From Bradyrhizobium sp. SZCCHNS1050 (lineage in GTDB: Bacteria; Pseudomonadota; Alphaproteobacteria; Rhizobiales; Xanthobacteraceae): a stretch of DNA of 64,000 bases. The translations under genes and the position numbers were made by a program. The DNA lies in NCBI RefSeq assembly GCF_032484785.1, contig NZ_JAUETR010000001.1:372001-436000 (forward strand), written 5' to 3'. Under the pieces are notes generated by a model. It had not been told where the DNA came from, did not search any database, and saw only the letters and a program-made list of their open reading frames with translations. This document shows positions 27,273-35,975 of this stretch, piece after piece (the stretch's first letter is position 1; the number at the start of each line of letters is the position of its first letter).

Positions 27273-28289
27273 TTAAATTCGGTGATAGTCGCGGTACCAT
27301 TTCGCAAAACGTCCGATGCCGTCGGCGATCGAGGTCGCCGGCCGGAAGCCGATGTCGCGTTCGAGGTCGCTGACATCAGCATAGGTCGCCTCGACGTCGC
27401 CGGGCTGCATCGGCAGCATTTCCCTGATGGCCGGCCGCCCGAACTCCTTCTCTAGTAATGTTATCACGTCCATCAGCTGTTCGGGATGATTGTTGCCGAT
27501 ATTGTAAATCCGCCATGGCGCCCGGCTGCTCGACGGATCGGGCCTGTTTCCATCCCAATCCGGGTTTCCCTGGGGCGGGCGGCCGATCAGGCGGACGATG
27601 GCCTGCACGATGTCGTCGACATAGGTAAAATCACGCCGCATCCGGCCTTGATTGAACAGCTTGACCGGCTGCCCGGCGAGGATGGCCTTGGCAAAGATGA
27701 ACATCGCCATGTCGGGACGGCCCCAGGGGCCGTAGACGGTAAAGAAGCGCAGGCCGGTTGACGGCAGCCGGTACAGATGGCTGTAGGAATGCGCCATCAG
27801 CTCGTTGGCCTTCTTGCTCGCCGCATAGAGGCTGATCGGATGATCGACATTGTCCTTGACCGAGAACGGCAGCTTGGTGTTGGCGCCATAGACCGATGAG
27901 GACGAGGCGAACAGCAGGTGCTCGCAGCCGTGATGGCGGCATCCTTCGAGGACGTTGATGAAGCCTTCGAGATTGGCGTCGACATAGGCGTGCGGATTTT
28001 CCAGCGAGTAGCGCACGCCGGCCTGGGCCGCGAGATGCACCACGGCGGGAAAGCGATGCTGGGCAAACAGCGCCTTGATGCCGGCGCGGTCGACGAGATC
28101 GAGCTTGTGGAAGGTGAAGCCGGGCTGCCTCTTGAGAATGTCGAGGCGCGCTTCCTTCAGCTTCGGATCGTAATAAGCGTTGATGTTGTCGATGCCGACC
28201 ACCTGCCGTCCCTCGGCGAGCAGCCGCTGCGATAGGTGAAATCCGATGAAGCCGGCGGCGCCGGTCACGAGGATGGGATGATCTGCCAT
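27273..28289 (-). CDS. UDP-glucuronate 4-epimerase-like NAD-dependent epimerase
   Basis: The 338-residue short-chain dehydrogenase-type epimerase carries GAAGFIGFHLSQRLL for NAD binding. It continues with DNINAYYDPKLKEARL, a hallmark of the LpsL/CapI/WbnF UDP-glucuronate epimerases, then FASSSSVYG and the YAASK catalytic YxxxK. It should interconvert UDP-GlcA and UDP-GalA, or the N-acetylated uronic acids produced by the dehydrogenase encoded just upstream. Gene spacing is 10 bases from that dehydrogenase and 11 from manC, indicating an operon. It is cytosolic. The substrate is inferred from subfamily resemblance. Confidence 0.9.
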   Translation of the reverse strand: MADHPILVTGAAGFIGFHLSQRLLAEGRQVVGIDNINAYYDPKLKEARLDILKRQPGFTFHKLDLVDRAGIKALFAQHRFPAVVHLAAQAGVRYSLENPHAYVDANLEGFINVLEGCRHHGCEHLLFASSSSVYGANTKLPFSVKDNVDHPISLYAASKKANELMAHSYSHLYRLPSTGLRFFTVYGPWGRPDMAMFIFAKAILAGQPVKLFNQGRMRRDFTYVDDIVQAIVRLIGRPPQGNPDWDGNRPDPSSSRAPWRIYNIGNNHPEQLMDVITLLEKEFGRPAIREMLPMQPGDVEATYADVSDLERDIGFRPATSIADGIGRFAKWYRDYHRI

Positions 28290-28299
28290 GGTCGCTCCG

Positions 28300-29583
28300 T
28301 CAGGGTCGCCACAGTTCGATGGCGGCGGGTTTGCTCGCGCGGTCGAGCTTCATCTTCACGTCGAGCACGAGGCCGCCTGCGTCGCGCAGAAGCCCCTGCA
28401 CCAGGGGCCAGCCGCCGGCGAGATAGGCGTCGTGCGACACCGCCAGCACGACCGCATCGGCCGGACGCAGCGCCTCAATCGCGGTCAGGTCGATGCCGTA
28501 CTCCTCGTGCACGGCGGCGCGATCTGCCAGGGGATCGGCCACCTGCACCTCGATGCCGAACGACTGCAGCTCGCTGATGATGTCGATCACGCGGGAATTT
28601 CGGATGTCCGGCACATTCTCCTTGAAGGTCATGCCGAGGATGGTGACGACACCGCTGCGTCCTTTCCGCTTCAGCAGCCCGCGAATGCATTCGCGCGCGA
28701 TGCGCCGGCCCATCTCGTCATTGATGCGGCGGCCCGCCAGGATCACCTCGGGATGATAGCCTGCTTTCTCGGCGCGGTAGGTCAGATAGTATGGATCGAC
28801 GCCGATACAGTGGCCTCCGACCAGCCCCGGCGAGAACGGCAGGAAGTTCCACTTGGTGGCGGCGGCGGCCAGGACGTCTCCGGTATCGATGTTCAGCGCC
28901 TGGAAGATCAGCGACAGCTCGTTCATGAACGCGATGTTGAGATCGCGCTGGGTGTTCTCGATCACCTTGGCGGCCTCTGCGACCTTGATCGACGGCGCAC
29001 AATGGATGCCGGCGCTCACGACCGAGCCGTAAACTTTGACGACGATGTCCAGCGTCGCAGGATTCTGCGCCGCCACGACCTTGGTGATGCTCTCGAAGCG
29101 ATGGGTCCTGTCACCTGGGTTGATGCGCTCCGGCGAATACCCGACGTTGAAATCGACTCCGGCCTTCATCCTGGAGCCGTCTTCCAGGATCGGAATGCAG
29201 TCCTCCTCCACGGCGCCAGGGTATACGGTCGATTCGTAGACGACGATATCGCCTTCCTTAAGAACCGCCGCCACCGTGCGAGTGGCCGCGAACATCGCAC
29301 TCAGATCCGGCCGGCGTGCGGCATCGATGGGAGTCGGCACCGTGACGATGAAGAAGTCGGCTTCGGCAAGGTCCGCAGCGGCGCTGGTGAATGTCAGACC
29401 CGGCTGCGAAAGATCGGCTGCATCGACCTCGCAGGTCCGATCCTGGCCGGCCTTCAGCTCGGCAACGCGCGAGGCATCGATGTCGAACCCCAGGACTCGA
29501 CGGCCTACCCGCGCGAACGCTGCCGCGACTGGCAGGCCCACATAGCCGAGGCCAATCACTGCGATCTTCCTACCATGAGACAT
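28300..29583 (-). CDS. Nucleotide-sugar dehydrogenase (TviB/WbpA-like UDP-GlcNAc 6-dehydrogenase type)
   Basis: The 427-residue protein has the UDP-glucose/GDP-mannose dehydrogenase layout: KIAVIGLGYVGLPVAAAFAR for NAD binding, VYESTVYPGAVEEDCIP, and the catalytic-cysteine segment SPGLVGGHCIGVDPYYLT. ERINPGD and WNFLPFSPG are features of the TviB/WbpA branch, which oxidise UDP-GlcNAc or UDP-GalNAc to the uronic acid rather than UDP-glucose. That would supply N-acetylated uronates for the downstream epimerase and possibly for the WbpB/WbpE-like pair at 15-17 kb. The ATG at 29583 is preferred over a start ten codons earlier because the fold begins there. It is the first gene of the minus-strand run. 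Confidence 0.9.
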   Translation of the reverse strand: MSHGRKIAVIGLGYVGLPVAAAFARVGRRVLGFDIDASRVAELKAGQDRTCEVDAADLSQPGLTFTSAAADLAEADFFIVTVPTPIDAARRPDLSAMFAATRTVAAVLKEGDIVVYESTVYPGAVEEDCIPILEDGSRMKAGVDFNVGYSPERINPGDRTHRFESITKVVAAQNPATLDIVVKVYGSVVSAGIHCAPSIKVAEAAKVIENTQRDLNIAFMNELSLIFQALNIDTGDVLAAAATKWNFLPFSPGLVGGHCIGVDPYYLTYRAEKAGYHPEVILAGRRINDEMGRRIARECIRGLLKRKGRSGVVTILGMTFKENVPDIRNSRVIDIISELQSFGIEVQVADPLADRAAVHEEYGIDLTAIEALRPADAVVLAVSHDAYLAGGWPLVQGLLRDAGGLVLDVKMKLDRASKPAAIELWRP

Positions 29584-29772
29584 AAATTGACGTTCCGGTG
29601 GTTTCGAAGGCATTGACGCCGCCCTGACGACTGTTTAGCCACCGGGGCCAAGGTCCCGCAAGGGGTGGGCGGAACTCGCCGCCGCCACTCCGCGTCAGGG
29701 AACGCTCCAGGACTGGGCTCGCAGCTTGCGCTCGGCCTGGATTTATCTTCAGCAGGGGCCAGCCGAGCTGCC

Positions 29773-30732
29773 ATGCGCGCTTTCTTGATTTTGGTCATTC
29801 GCATCGTGTTGTCGCTGGCGCTGCTTTATTTGGCGCTTCGTGACATCAACTTCGCGGCCATCCGCGAACGTCTCAGTCAGATCCAGATCAGCTGGCTCGC
29901 GCTTGGCCTGGCCGTCGGGCTGTTGCAGGTCTTCATCGGCGCGCTGCGCTGGCGAGAAATCTCGACATTTTGCGGTGCGCCGCTTAGCGGCCTGAGAGCA
30001 TTCCGCTACAATATGATTGGCGCATTCTTCAATCAGACATTGCCGTCCTCGATCGGGGGCGATGCCGTACGTCTGTGGCTGCTTGGCCGCACCGACGCCG
30101 GCTGGCGTGCCGCCAGCTACTCGATCCTCACAGATCGCGCCGTCGGGTTTATCGCTCTGGCACTGATCATCGTCGCGAGCTTACCCTGGAGCTACGGGAT
30201 GATCGGCAACGACAAGGGCCGGGTTGCCCTGGTCCTGGTCGATGCAGCCGCATTGGCGGCCGGGCTCGGCTTTCTCGCCATGGCTTATTTGCCCGCGCGT
30301 TGGATGAAGGCGTGGTGGCCGACGCGCCACATCCACGCCTGTTCGATTATCGCCAACCAGGTGATCTTCAGTCCGACGACGGGCCCCAAGATCTCGGCGC
30401 TTTCGCTGTCGATCCACGTTTTAGCCGTGACCATCGCCTGGTGCGCGGTACGTTCGATCGGCGCTCCCGGCGCATTCACGCAGATCTTCATGTTGACCCC
30501 CCCCATCATGCTGATCACGATGTTGCCGATCTCGATCGCCGGCTGGGGCCTTCGCGAGGCCACCATGATGGTGGCATTCGGCTATGCCGGACTGGCGCCT
30601 GCCGACGGCACCGTCGTTTCGATTCTGTTCGGTGCCGTCTATTTCATGCTCGGAGGCATTGGCGGGCTGGTCTGGATCTTTAGCAGCGAGAAGGCTTTTG
30701 GCGCCATCGGCCTCCCGAAGACGATCGGTTAG
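29773..30732 (+). CDS. YbhN / lysylphosphatidylglycerol-synthase-TM family membrane protein
   Basis: The 319-residue protein is strongly hydrophobic with about eight membrane helices. It has the family motifs NQTLPSSIGGDAVRLWLLGR in the middle and LPISIAGWGLREATMM near the C-terminus (the G.G.RE element). This family is the transmembrane flippase part of MprF (PF03706), found alone in many bacteria beside glycan or lipid genes; alone it has no aminoacyltransferase domain. A role in moving a lipid-linked sugar or hopanoid-like lipid is inference. It is divergent from the nucleotide-sugar dehydrogenase, sharing a 189-base promoter gap. The ATG at 29773 precedes the first helix. Confidence 0.85.
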   Translation: MRAFLILVIRIVLSLALLYLALRDINFAAIRERLSQIQISWLALGLAVGLLQVFIGALRWREISTFCGAPLSGLRAFRYNMIGAFFNQTLPSSIGGDAVRLWLLGRTDAGWRAASYSILTDRAVGFIALALIIVASLPWSYGMIGNDKGRVALVLVDAAALAAGLGFLAMAYLPARWMKAWWPTRHIHACSIIANQVIFSPTTGPKISALSLSIHVLAVTIAWCAVRSIGAPGAFTQIFMLTPPIMLITMLPISIAGWGLREATMMVAFGYAGLAPADGTVVSILFGAVYFMLGGIGGLVWIFSSEKAFGAIGLPKTIG

Positions 30733-31013
30733 GCCGCAGCGACTGGTCCGGGCGATAGGACCTTCGTCAACGACCAAAATCGAGAATCAGCCGCTTCTCC
30801 TCTGGTCGCAAGTTCGCTTCCCCTCACGCGTGTAGCCTTTTCTTTTGGCCCGCTCCGGCCCTGCCCGACAGTTCGCTGCTGGATCTGCTTCCAAGGCTCA
30901 TCCCCACAGCAGGTGCCACAACTTCGCTTGGCCGCTCTGGCTCTTGAGCGCGCCCGGGAGAGGTCCGGCTTCAGCCGCTGTCGGAAGGCAGAGCGGACAT
31001 TGGGCGACCAAAC

Positions 31014-31880
31014 CTAGTTCAGCGGATTGACCGTCAGCGTGCCACCGGAGATGTTGGAGGTGAAGTTGCCGTTGATCTCGTTGGTCTGGAAGGTCAGGAT
31101 CGTGGCACCGTTGGAGATGCTGACGCCTGTGCCGTTGAACTCGACCATCGAGTTGCCGAGCAGAACCGAGAGGTTGTTGCCGCTCGCAGCGAGCCCGGTG
31201 CCATTGTGGGTGGTCACTAAGCGATCGATCCCCATCAGCGCCCCGGGCTTTCCGGCCGGAGTGAGCGCGGAGGCGCCGATTCCGGTATTGTGCGCCACGA
31301 TGCTCCGCGAGATTGCCATGGACACCACCGTCGTGGCGTTGGCTGTCGAGAGCAGGATCCCGGTCACATTGTTCTCAATCGTCGAATCCCGAACGCTGGC
31401 CTGAGCGTTCGTCGTCGATGGCGCGGCATTGATGCCGTTTGCCGTGAAACCGGTGATGAAGCAGTGTTCGACGATCAATCTGGCTCCCGTTAGGAAGTTG
31501 ATCCCATTCGTGCCGGTCCCTGCTCCGTTGATGCTGAGGTTGCGCAAGATGACGGTATCGCCTGCGCCTGCGGAAACATTGATACCGTTGGTACCGGACG
31601 CCAGGATCGAGGCCAGCGTTGCGTCACCGTCTATCGTGATCGCCTTGGTGATCGTGACCGCACCGTAGCCGCCGGGATCGAGGGCGTCGATTTCGCCGCC
31701 GGAGGCCGTCTTCGAGATCGCGCCCGCAAACGTCTTACATGGGGCTGTTCGACTGCACGGATTGGCGTCGTCGCCGACGCCTGAAACCCACGTCCGGGTG
31801 GCTTGGGCGGATGCGGGGTTGGCTGACATCACAAACGCCGCAAGGAACAGGAATGCAAACCGATTGAACAGTTTCAGCAT
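31014..31880 (-). CDS. Secreted right-handed beta-helix protein
   Basis: The 288-residue protein has a Sec signal (FAFLFLAAFVMSANPASAQA) and then a repetitive parallel beta-helix pattern. Rungs such as AVTITKAITIDGDATLASIL, VILRNLSINGAGTGTNGINF and RLIVEHCFITGFTANGINAA show the asparagine/glycine-rich turns of pectate-lyase-like proteins. CSRTAPCKTFAGAISK near the N-terminus is common to these alphaproteobacterial exported beta-helix proteins. No catalytic triad of a known polysaccharide lyase can be assigned, so binding or structural roles are equally possible. It sits between the flippase-like gene and a gene-poor stretch, and is monocistronic. Confidence 0.8.
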   Translation of the reverse strand: MLKLFNRFAFLFLAAFVMSANPASAQATRTWVSGVGDDANPCSRTAPCKTFAGAISKTASGGEIDALDPGGYGAVTITKAITIDGDATLASILASGTNGINVSAGAGDTVILRNLSINGAGTGTNGINFLTGARLIVEHCFITGFTANGINAAPSTTNAQASVRDSTIENNVTGILLSTANATTVVSMAISRSIVAHNTGIGASALTPAGKPGALMGIDRLVTTHNGTGLAASGNNLSVLLGNSMVEFNGTGVSISNGATILTFQTNEINGNFTSNISGGTLTVNPLN

Positions 31881-32594
31881 GGAAAGAACATCCTCTTTGG
31901 GACCCAGCGCGATCGATCCGTCGTGCTTACGCGGAAGCCAGAGTGGTAGTTTATGAACTAGATTACACCCTCGGCGAGAAATTGTATGTGGAATCAGATG
32001 CCTGGACTTGCAGCACAGCCGGGATGCAATCGGCTGTCATTGAGCGCGCAATTGGCGACCCTACGCAACCACGGCGAGATCAAGGTGCCTGTTATCGGTC
32101 GTCTCGGTCGCTTTGAGAGCCGAGCATGATCTCGGGCGGCGCCGCGAGACGGGCCATTTCGGTGTGCTGGACGGCCTGCTGGAAGGCCACGAACAGCTTG
32201 TCACCAGCCTCTCGCCTAAAGATCCACTTTTGGTTGCAGCGACGAAATGCTTGGGCCGATGTCGAGAAACCTATGGTCCTCAAGCTCAAAGCAACGCTGT
32301 GTTGAGGTAGCCGGCATTTCGGCGTGTGAATGCGGGGAAAAGCGAGGGAGGGACCAGAAAGGAACAGAACCGGCCTCCGCTCACTCGGCCGCGCCGTAAG
32401 GCTTAATGCGTTGATATTGCAACACTTTATCTGCTCGGCCGCGCTCAAATTTCAGATATGTTCAGACTGGCACTTAGCCGTATACATATCGAGAGTTACT
32501 GGACCGAATCGGCCGCTCGTCGGGGGTCGTGATCCCAATCATCACGCAGTGTGTGTGTTCATTCGTCTCTGGAAGGCACATCAGGGGAAATACC
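31881..32594. other. Intergenic region without a supported gene
   Basis: About 700 bases. A minus-strand open frame at 32092-32448 (118 codons) ends in DKLFVAFQQAVQHTEMARLA, which looks helix-like and protein-like, but its first half is poor. It may be a degraded gene or chance. A GGGGA ribosome site for the next gene lies at 32583-32588. Confidence 0.4.
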
Positions 32595-32972
32595 GTGATT
32601 CCGCTCGAACTTAAGCTCTATCAGTTCATCGGCCAGATCAGGCTCCCCATATTAATCAAGGGGCTGATCTCGGCAGGCATGATCTATTTCGCCATCAACG
32701 TCCTTACGGGCTCACAGGACAAGGCACTCGGAATCGGCCTTAGTGGGTTGCTGCTCGCGCTGTTCTCGACGTGGCGTCGCTTTGTCGAGTCACTTTCATT
32801 TCTCATCTTCATAATCAGCCTGATCGCATTTTGCGGCGGGCCGGAACTGGCGGAGAGGCTCTCCAGGCTGCCGCCAAACACCCGCGTTGCCGGCTCGTCC
32901 CCAGACCCTCATGCGTCCATGCTGGTGGTGGGTGGCAAGGTGGGAGGAAAGTCCCCCACCACAGGGGAGTAG
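32595..32972 (+). CDS. Small membrane protein of unknown function
   Basis: The 125-residue ORF starts at a GTG with GGGGA about seven bases upstream. It contains a basic N-terminal helix (LELKLYQFIGQIRLPILIKG) and two or three hydrophobic stretches (LISAGMIYFAINVLTG, IGLSGLLLALFS, SLSFLIFIISLIAFCGG), then a soluble tail of about 45 residues rich in proline, glycine and serine. No family is recognised. The arrangement suggests a small inner-membrane protein with a C-terminal tail. It lies upstream of the TylF-type methyltransferase gene with an approximately 490-base gap, so co-transcription is doubtful. Confidence 0.5.
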   Translation: MIPLELKLYQFIGQIRLPILIKGLISAGMIYFAINVLTGSQDKALGIGLSGLLLALFSTWRRFVESLSFLIFIISLIAFCGGPELAERLSRLPPNTRVAGSSPDPHASMLVVGGKVGGKSPTTGE

Positions 32973-33459
32973 GAAGGGGAGCAGCCGCAAGCTGTCGGCC
33001 TGCAAGCGATTGCCCGCTCAGACACCTCATGAACCGTGACATGACCGAGCACCCGATTGCCTCGCTCGACGAGTCTGGTGCCGAATTTCGGCGAAGGCCT
33101 GTCCAGAGGTGATGCTGGCGCCCGCTAAGCCCAGTTGCCTTGCGATGGGGCGATGGGGCAATGGAGCGACACCGCCTCCGACAGTTGATCCCTCGCCCTG
33201 CTAGATCGGCCGCAACACGAGCCAACCGCTATCGTCGTGTCGATTGCTCAGGAAGCGCCGGTCCGGCGACAGCAGATCTCGTATTTTTCTTCAGCTAGCG
33301 ATCGAAATGCAAGGCATGCAGGCTCCCCGACGGGCAACTACCGGTGGAACATCAGAAGGTTTGACAAGTTCGCGGTTGAGAAAGCAGAGTGGGTTTGCCT
33401 ATCATCGAGGTCACACAGCCCGCCCCTCATTCTCGCTCTCTGTGCCGGACATAAACTGC
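32973..33459. other. Intergenic region without a supported gene
   Basis: About 490 bases between the small membrane protein and the first TylF gene. Frames are open on both strands but show no family likeness. Short direct repeats of the type GATGGGGCGATGGGGCAATG occur near 33145-33165. The promoter for the methyltransferase group is expected in the second half. Confidence 0.4.
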
Positions 33460-34269
33460 ATGACCTCAGCCGACGACATCAGCTCGCATGCCCCCGTCGA
33501 GGAAACTCCAGCGGTCAGGTTCGACATGGCGATCGCCGCGATCGCATCTCAGCACTCCTCGGTGTTCTGGGGCGACCGATTGCTTACACTGGACAAGACG
33601 GTTTCGTTTCGCGATGACCCCAAATTCAAGGCGGCGACCCGGACCACGGACAGCAGCACCGGCGAAAACCAGTACGCCTCCCCTGACGGCGTGTCGTGGC
33701 GCTACAACACCCTGATCTGGGCGGCGCGCCAGGCCATGCTGATCGAGGGGGACTTCGTCGAATGCGGCGTCTATCGCGGCGACATGTCCTGGGTCATCAC
33801 GGAGATGATCGATCTCCCGTCACGCGGGCGGACGATATACCTCTACGACACGTTCAGCGGTTTCTCGGACAAGTATTCCTCGTCAGAGGATTACCCGGAC
33901 GCGCCTCAGTTCTTCGATTTCGCCAACGCCAGCTACGGCCAGCAGGGCCTCTACGAGGAAGTGGTCGATCGTTTCAAGGGCAAGGCGTACGTCAAAGTCA
34001 TTCGCGGCGTCGTGCCGGACGCTCTGGTCGGGACCGCCCCCGCGAAGGTCGCGTTCCTGCACCTCGACCTGAACTCGCCGGGACCCGAGCGGGCAGCGCT
34101 TGCTCACCTTTACGATCGCATCAGCCCCGGCGGCGTCATCGTATTCGACGACTACGGCTGGTCGATCTTTCGGAAGCAGAAGGAAGCTGCGGATCAGTTC
34201 ATGGCCGAGCGCGGTCAGACGATCCTGGAATTGCCGACGGGGCAAGGGCTGGCGGTCAAGACCGGCTGA
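33460..34269 (+). CDS. TylF/MycF-type SAM-dependent O-methyltransferase, copy 1
   Basis: The 269-residue protein resembles the TylF/MycF family, metal-dependent enzymes that methylate hydroxyls of sugars in macrolides and surface glycans. GDFVECGVYRGDMSWVITEM is the SAM-binding first strand and loop. YLYDTFSGFSDKYS is the conserved acidic-FxG segment. AFLHLDLNSPGPERAALAHL and GGVIVFDDYGWSIF carry the metal-binding aspartates. The ATG at 33460 was chosen because homology begins soon after it; the longer open frame upstream is low complexity. It is followed 161 bases later by a second member of the same family and then a glycosyltransferase, which supports a sugar O-methylation role. Confidence 0.85.
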   Translation: MTSADDISSHAPVEETPAVRFDMAIAAIASQHSSVFWGDRLLTLDKTVSFRDDPKFKAATRTTDSSTGENQYASPDGVSWRYNTLIWAARQAMLIEGDFVECGVYRGDMSWVITEMIDLPSRGRTIYLYDTFSGFSDKYSSSEDYPDAPQFFDFANASYGQQGLYEEVVDRFKGKAYVKVIRGVVPDALVGTAPAKVAFLHLDLNSPGPERAALAHLYDRISPGGVIVFDDYGWSIFRKQKEAADQFMAERGQTILELPTGQGLAVKTG

Positions 34270-34430
34270 TCAGGAGCCCCGAAGCTCCGAGACGGCCTGC
34301 GCTCGACAGGAATGAGGCGGCTGTTCGAACGCGCAACCATGAGCTTCGTCGGGTTGTCCTTGCTCACGGTAGTGTCTATAACGTTTCAACTTGCCCCTCC
34401 GTCTGTATTCTCGAGAGCACTCCTCCCCCT

Positions 34431-35147
34431 ATGCTCGTCACAAACTTTCATGTGAAATACATCCTGTATCGGATTGTGCTCGCTGGATACCAGCTGCTCG
34501 ATACGGGGCGCATGCATCCGGTCCGCGAACGCGCGATCCGTGCTCTGAACAGCAGCGTCGACTATATCGAAAGCAGCATGCCGGATGCGCTCGGCTTCGA
34601 CAGCCAGAGAGAACTGATCGACTACGCCCTCACACAGGCCCCGGCCAGCGGTCATTACCTGGAATTTGGTGTGTTCTCGGGCGGTACGATCCGATACATC
34701 GCGAAGCGCAAGCCGTCGGTGACTGTTCATGGGTTCGACAGCTTTGAAGGACTGCCGTCGGCGTGGGGCGGCTTCAATCTCGGCACCGGCGCGTTCTCGC
34801 GCGGCGGCGAGCTTCCCAAGGTGCCCGGCAACGTGGTGCTGCATAAGGGATGGTTCAGCGATACGATCCCCCCCTGGAGCCGCCAGTCCGGCGGCGCGAT
34901 CGCCTTCATCCACATCGACTGCGACCTTTACAGCTCGACGGTCGATATTCTAACCGGCCTCGCCGCCCATATGCGCCCTGGAACAGTGGTGCTGTTCGAC
35001 GAGTACTTCAACTATCCCGGCTGGGAACGTCACGAATTCAAGGCCTGGAAGGAATTCGTTGCATCGCATGGGGTGAAGTATGAGTACCTCGCCTACGCCC
35101 GGCAGCAGGTCCTGGTTCGTATTCTGAGTCTGGAAATGAAGTCGTGA
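34431..35147 (+). CDS. TylF/MycF-type SAM-dependent methyltransferase, copy 2
   Basis: The 238-residue protein has SGHYLEFGVFSGGTIRYIAK (SAM-binding), VHGFDSFEGLPSAWGG (the acidic F.G.P motif), FIHIDCDLYSSTVDILTGL and GTVVLFDEYFNYPGWERHEF (metal-binding aspartate and the DE.. pair). It is distinct from copy 1 in most positions, so the two probably act on different hydroxyls or sugars. Its stop codon overlaps the start of the following GT2 gene by four bases (GTGA), a strong sign of translational coupling. The ATG at 34431 is the first in good context before homology starts. Confidence 0.85.
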   Translation: MLVTNFHVKYILYRIVLAGYQLLDTGRMHPVRERAIRALNSSVDYIESSMPDALGFDSQRELIDYALTQAPASGHYLEFGVFSGGTIRYIAKRKPSVTVHGFDSFEGLPSAWGGFNLGTGAFSRGGELPKVPGNVVLHKGWFSDTIPPWSRQSGGAIAFIHIDCDLYSSTVDILTGLAAHMRPGTVVLFDEYFNYPGWERHEFKAWKEFVASHGVKYEYLAYARQQVLVRILSLEMKS

Positions 35148-35962
35148 GCATCGGACGGGAGTTCTGGGCGGCGGACGTCACACTCAGCAAGGCCGCCGAA
35201 GCTTTTCACACGGTTCCCACCATTATTTCGCCGTACGACGTCGACCCGCTCGACCTCACGCTGTTCGTCTCCTGCTACAACGAGCAGGCCTACATTGCCC
35301 ACACGCTCGATATGATCACCGAGATCGCGGAACGCGCCGATCTCCGCTACGAGGTGATCGTGATCGACGATACGTCGCGCGACGGCTCGCGGGACGTGGT
35401 CATCGATTATATCCGCAGGAATCCGACCAAGAACATCCTGCTGCGTGCGAATAAGACCAACAAGGGTCTGGCGCAGAATTACATGGATGGCGCATTTCTC
35501 GGCCGCGGCAAGTATTACAGGTTGATCTGCGGCGATCATGCGGAAACGCCCGAGAGCACGCTGGCCGTCTTCAAGGCCGTCGGGCAGGCCGACATCATCG
35601 TGCCCTACTATACCGACATCGAGGGCAAAAACCTTCCGCGGCGGCTCATCTCTAATTTCTTCACCGGTCTGATCAACACGCTGACCGGCAACAAGCTTCA
35701 CTACTACAATGGGCTCGCCGTTCACCTCCGGCGCAATGTCATGCGGTGGCATTCCGATTCACGCGGCTTCGGATTTCAGGCCGACATCCTGTGCCGGCTC
35801 ATCGACCTCGGCTTCAGCTATCAGGAGGTCGCGATGGTCGCCATCGAACGCCGCGAGGGCAAGTCAAACGCGCTGACCTTCCGGAATCTGCTGTCCGTCG
35901 CCCACACCCTGCTCGAGATCGGCATCCGCAGAATCTCCAACCGGGTTTACCGCAAGCGCTGA
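35144..35962 (+). CDS. GT2-family glycosyltransferase
   Basis: The 272-residue enzyme begins with a GTG overlapping the stop of the upstream methyltransferase. The GT-A core is clear: LTLFVSCYNEQAYIAHTLDM, YEVIVIDDTSRDGSRDVVID, and a substrate loop YYRLICGDHAETPESTLAVF. The end RISNRVYRKR is basic. No membrane helix is obvious, so it is a cytosolic or peripheral transferase using a nucleotide sugar. Close coupling to TylF copy 2 suggests that it adds the sugar that is methylated, or the reverse order. The acceptor is unknown. Confidence 0.88.
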   Translation: MSIGREFWAADVTLSKAAEAFHTVPTIISPYDVDPLDLTLFVSCYNEQAYIAHTLDMITEIAERADLRYEVIVIDDTSRDGSRDVVIDYIRRNPTKNILLRANKTNKGLAQNYMDGAFLGRGKYYRLICGDHAETPESTLAVFKAVGQADIIVPYYTDIEGKNLPRRLISNFFTGLINTLTGNKLHYYNGLAVHLRRNVMRWHSDSRGFGFQADILCRLIDLGFSYQEVAMVAIERREGKSNALTFRNLLSVAHTLLEIGIRRISNRVYRKR

Positions 35963-35975
35963 AGCGGACAGATCG

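Noticed and set aside
32092..32448. Possible 118-residue minus-strand protein
   Set aside because: The second half looks helical and protein-like, but there is no recognised family, no good ribosome site and a poor first half. Kept only as a note in the intergenic entry.
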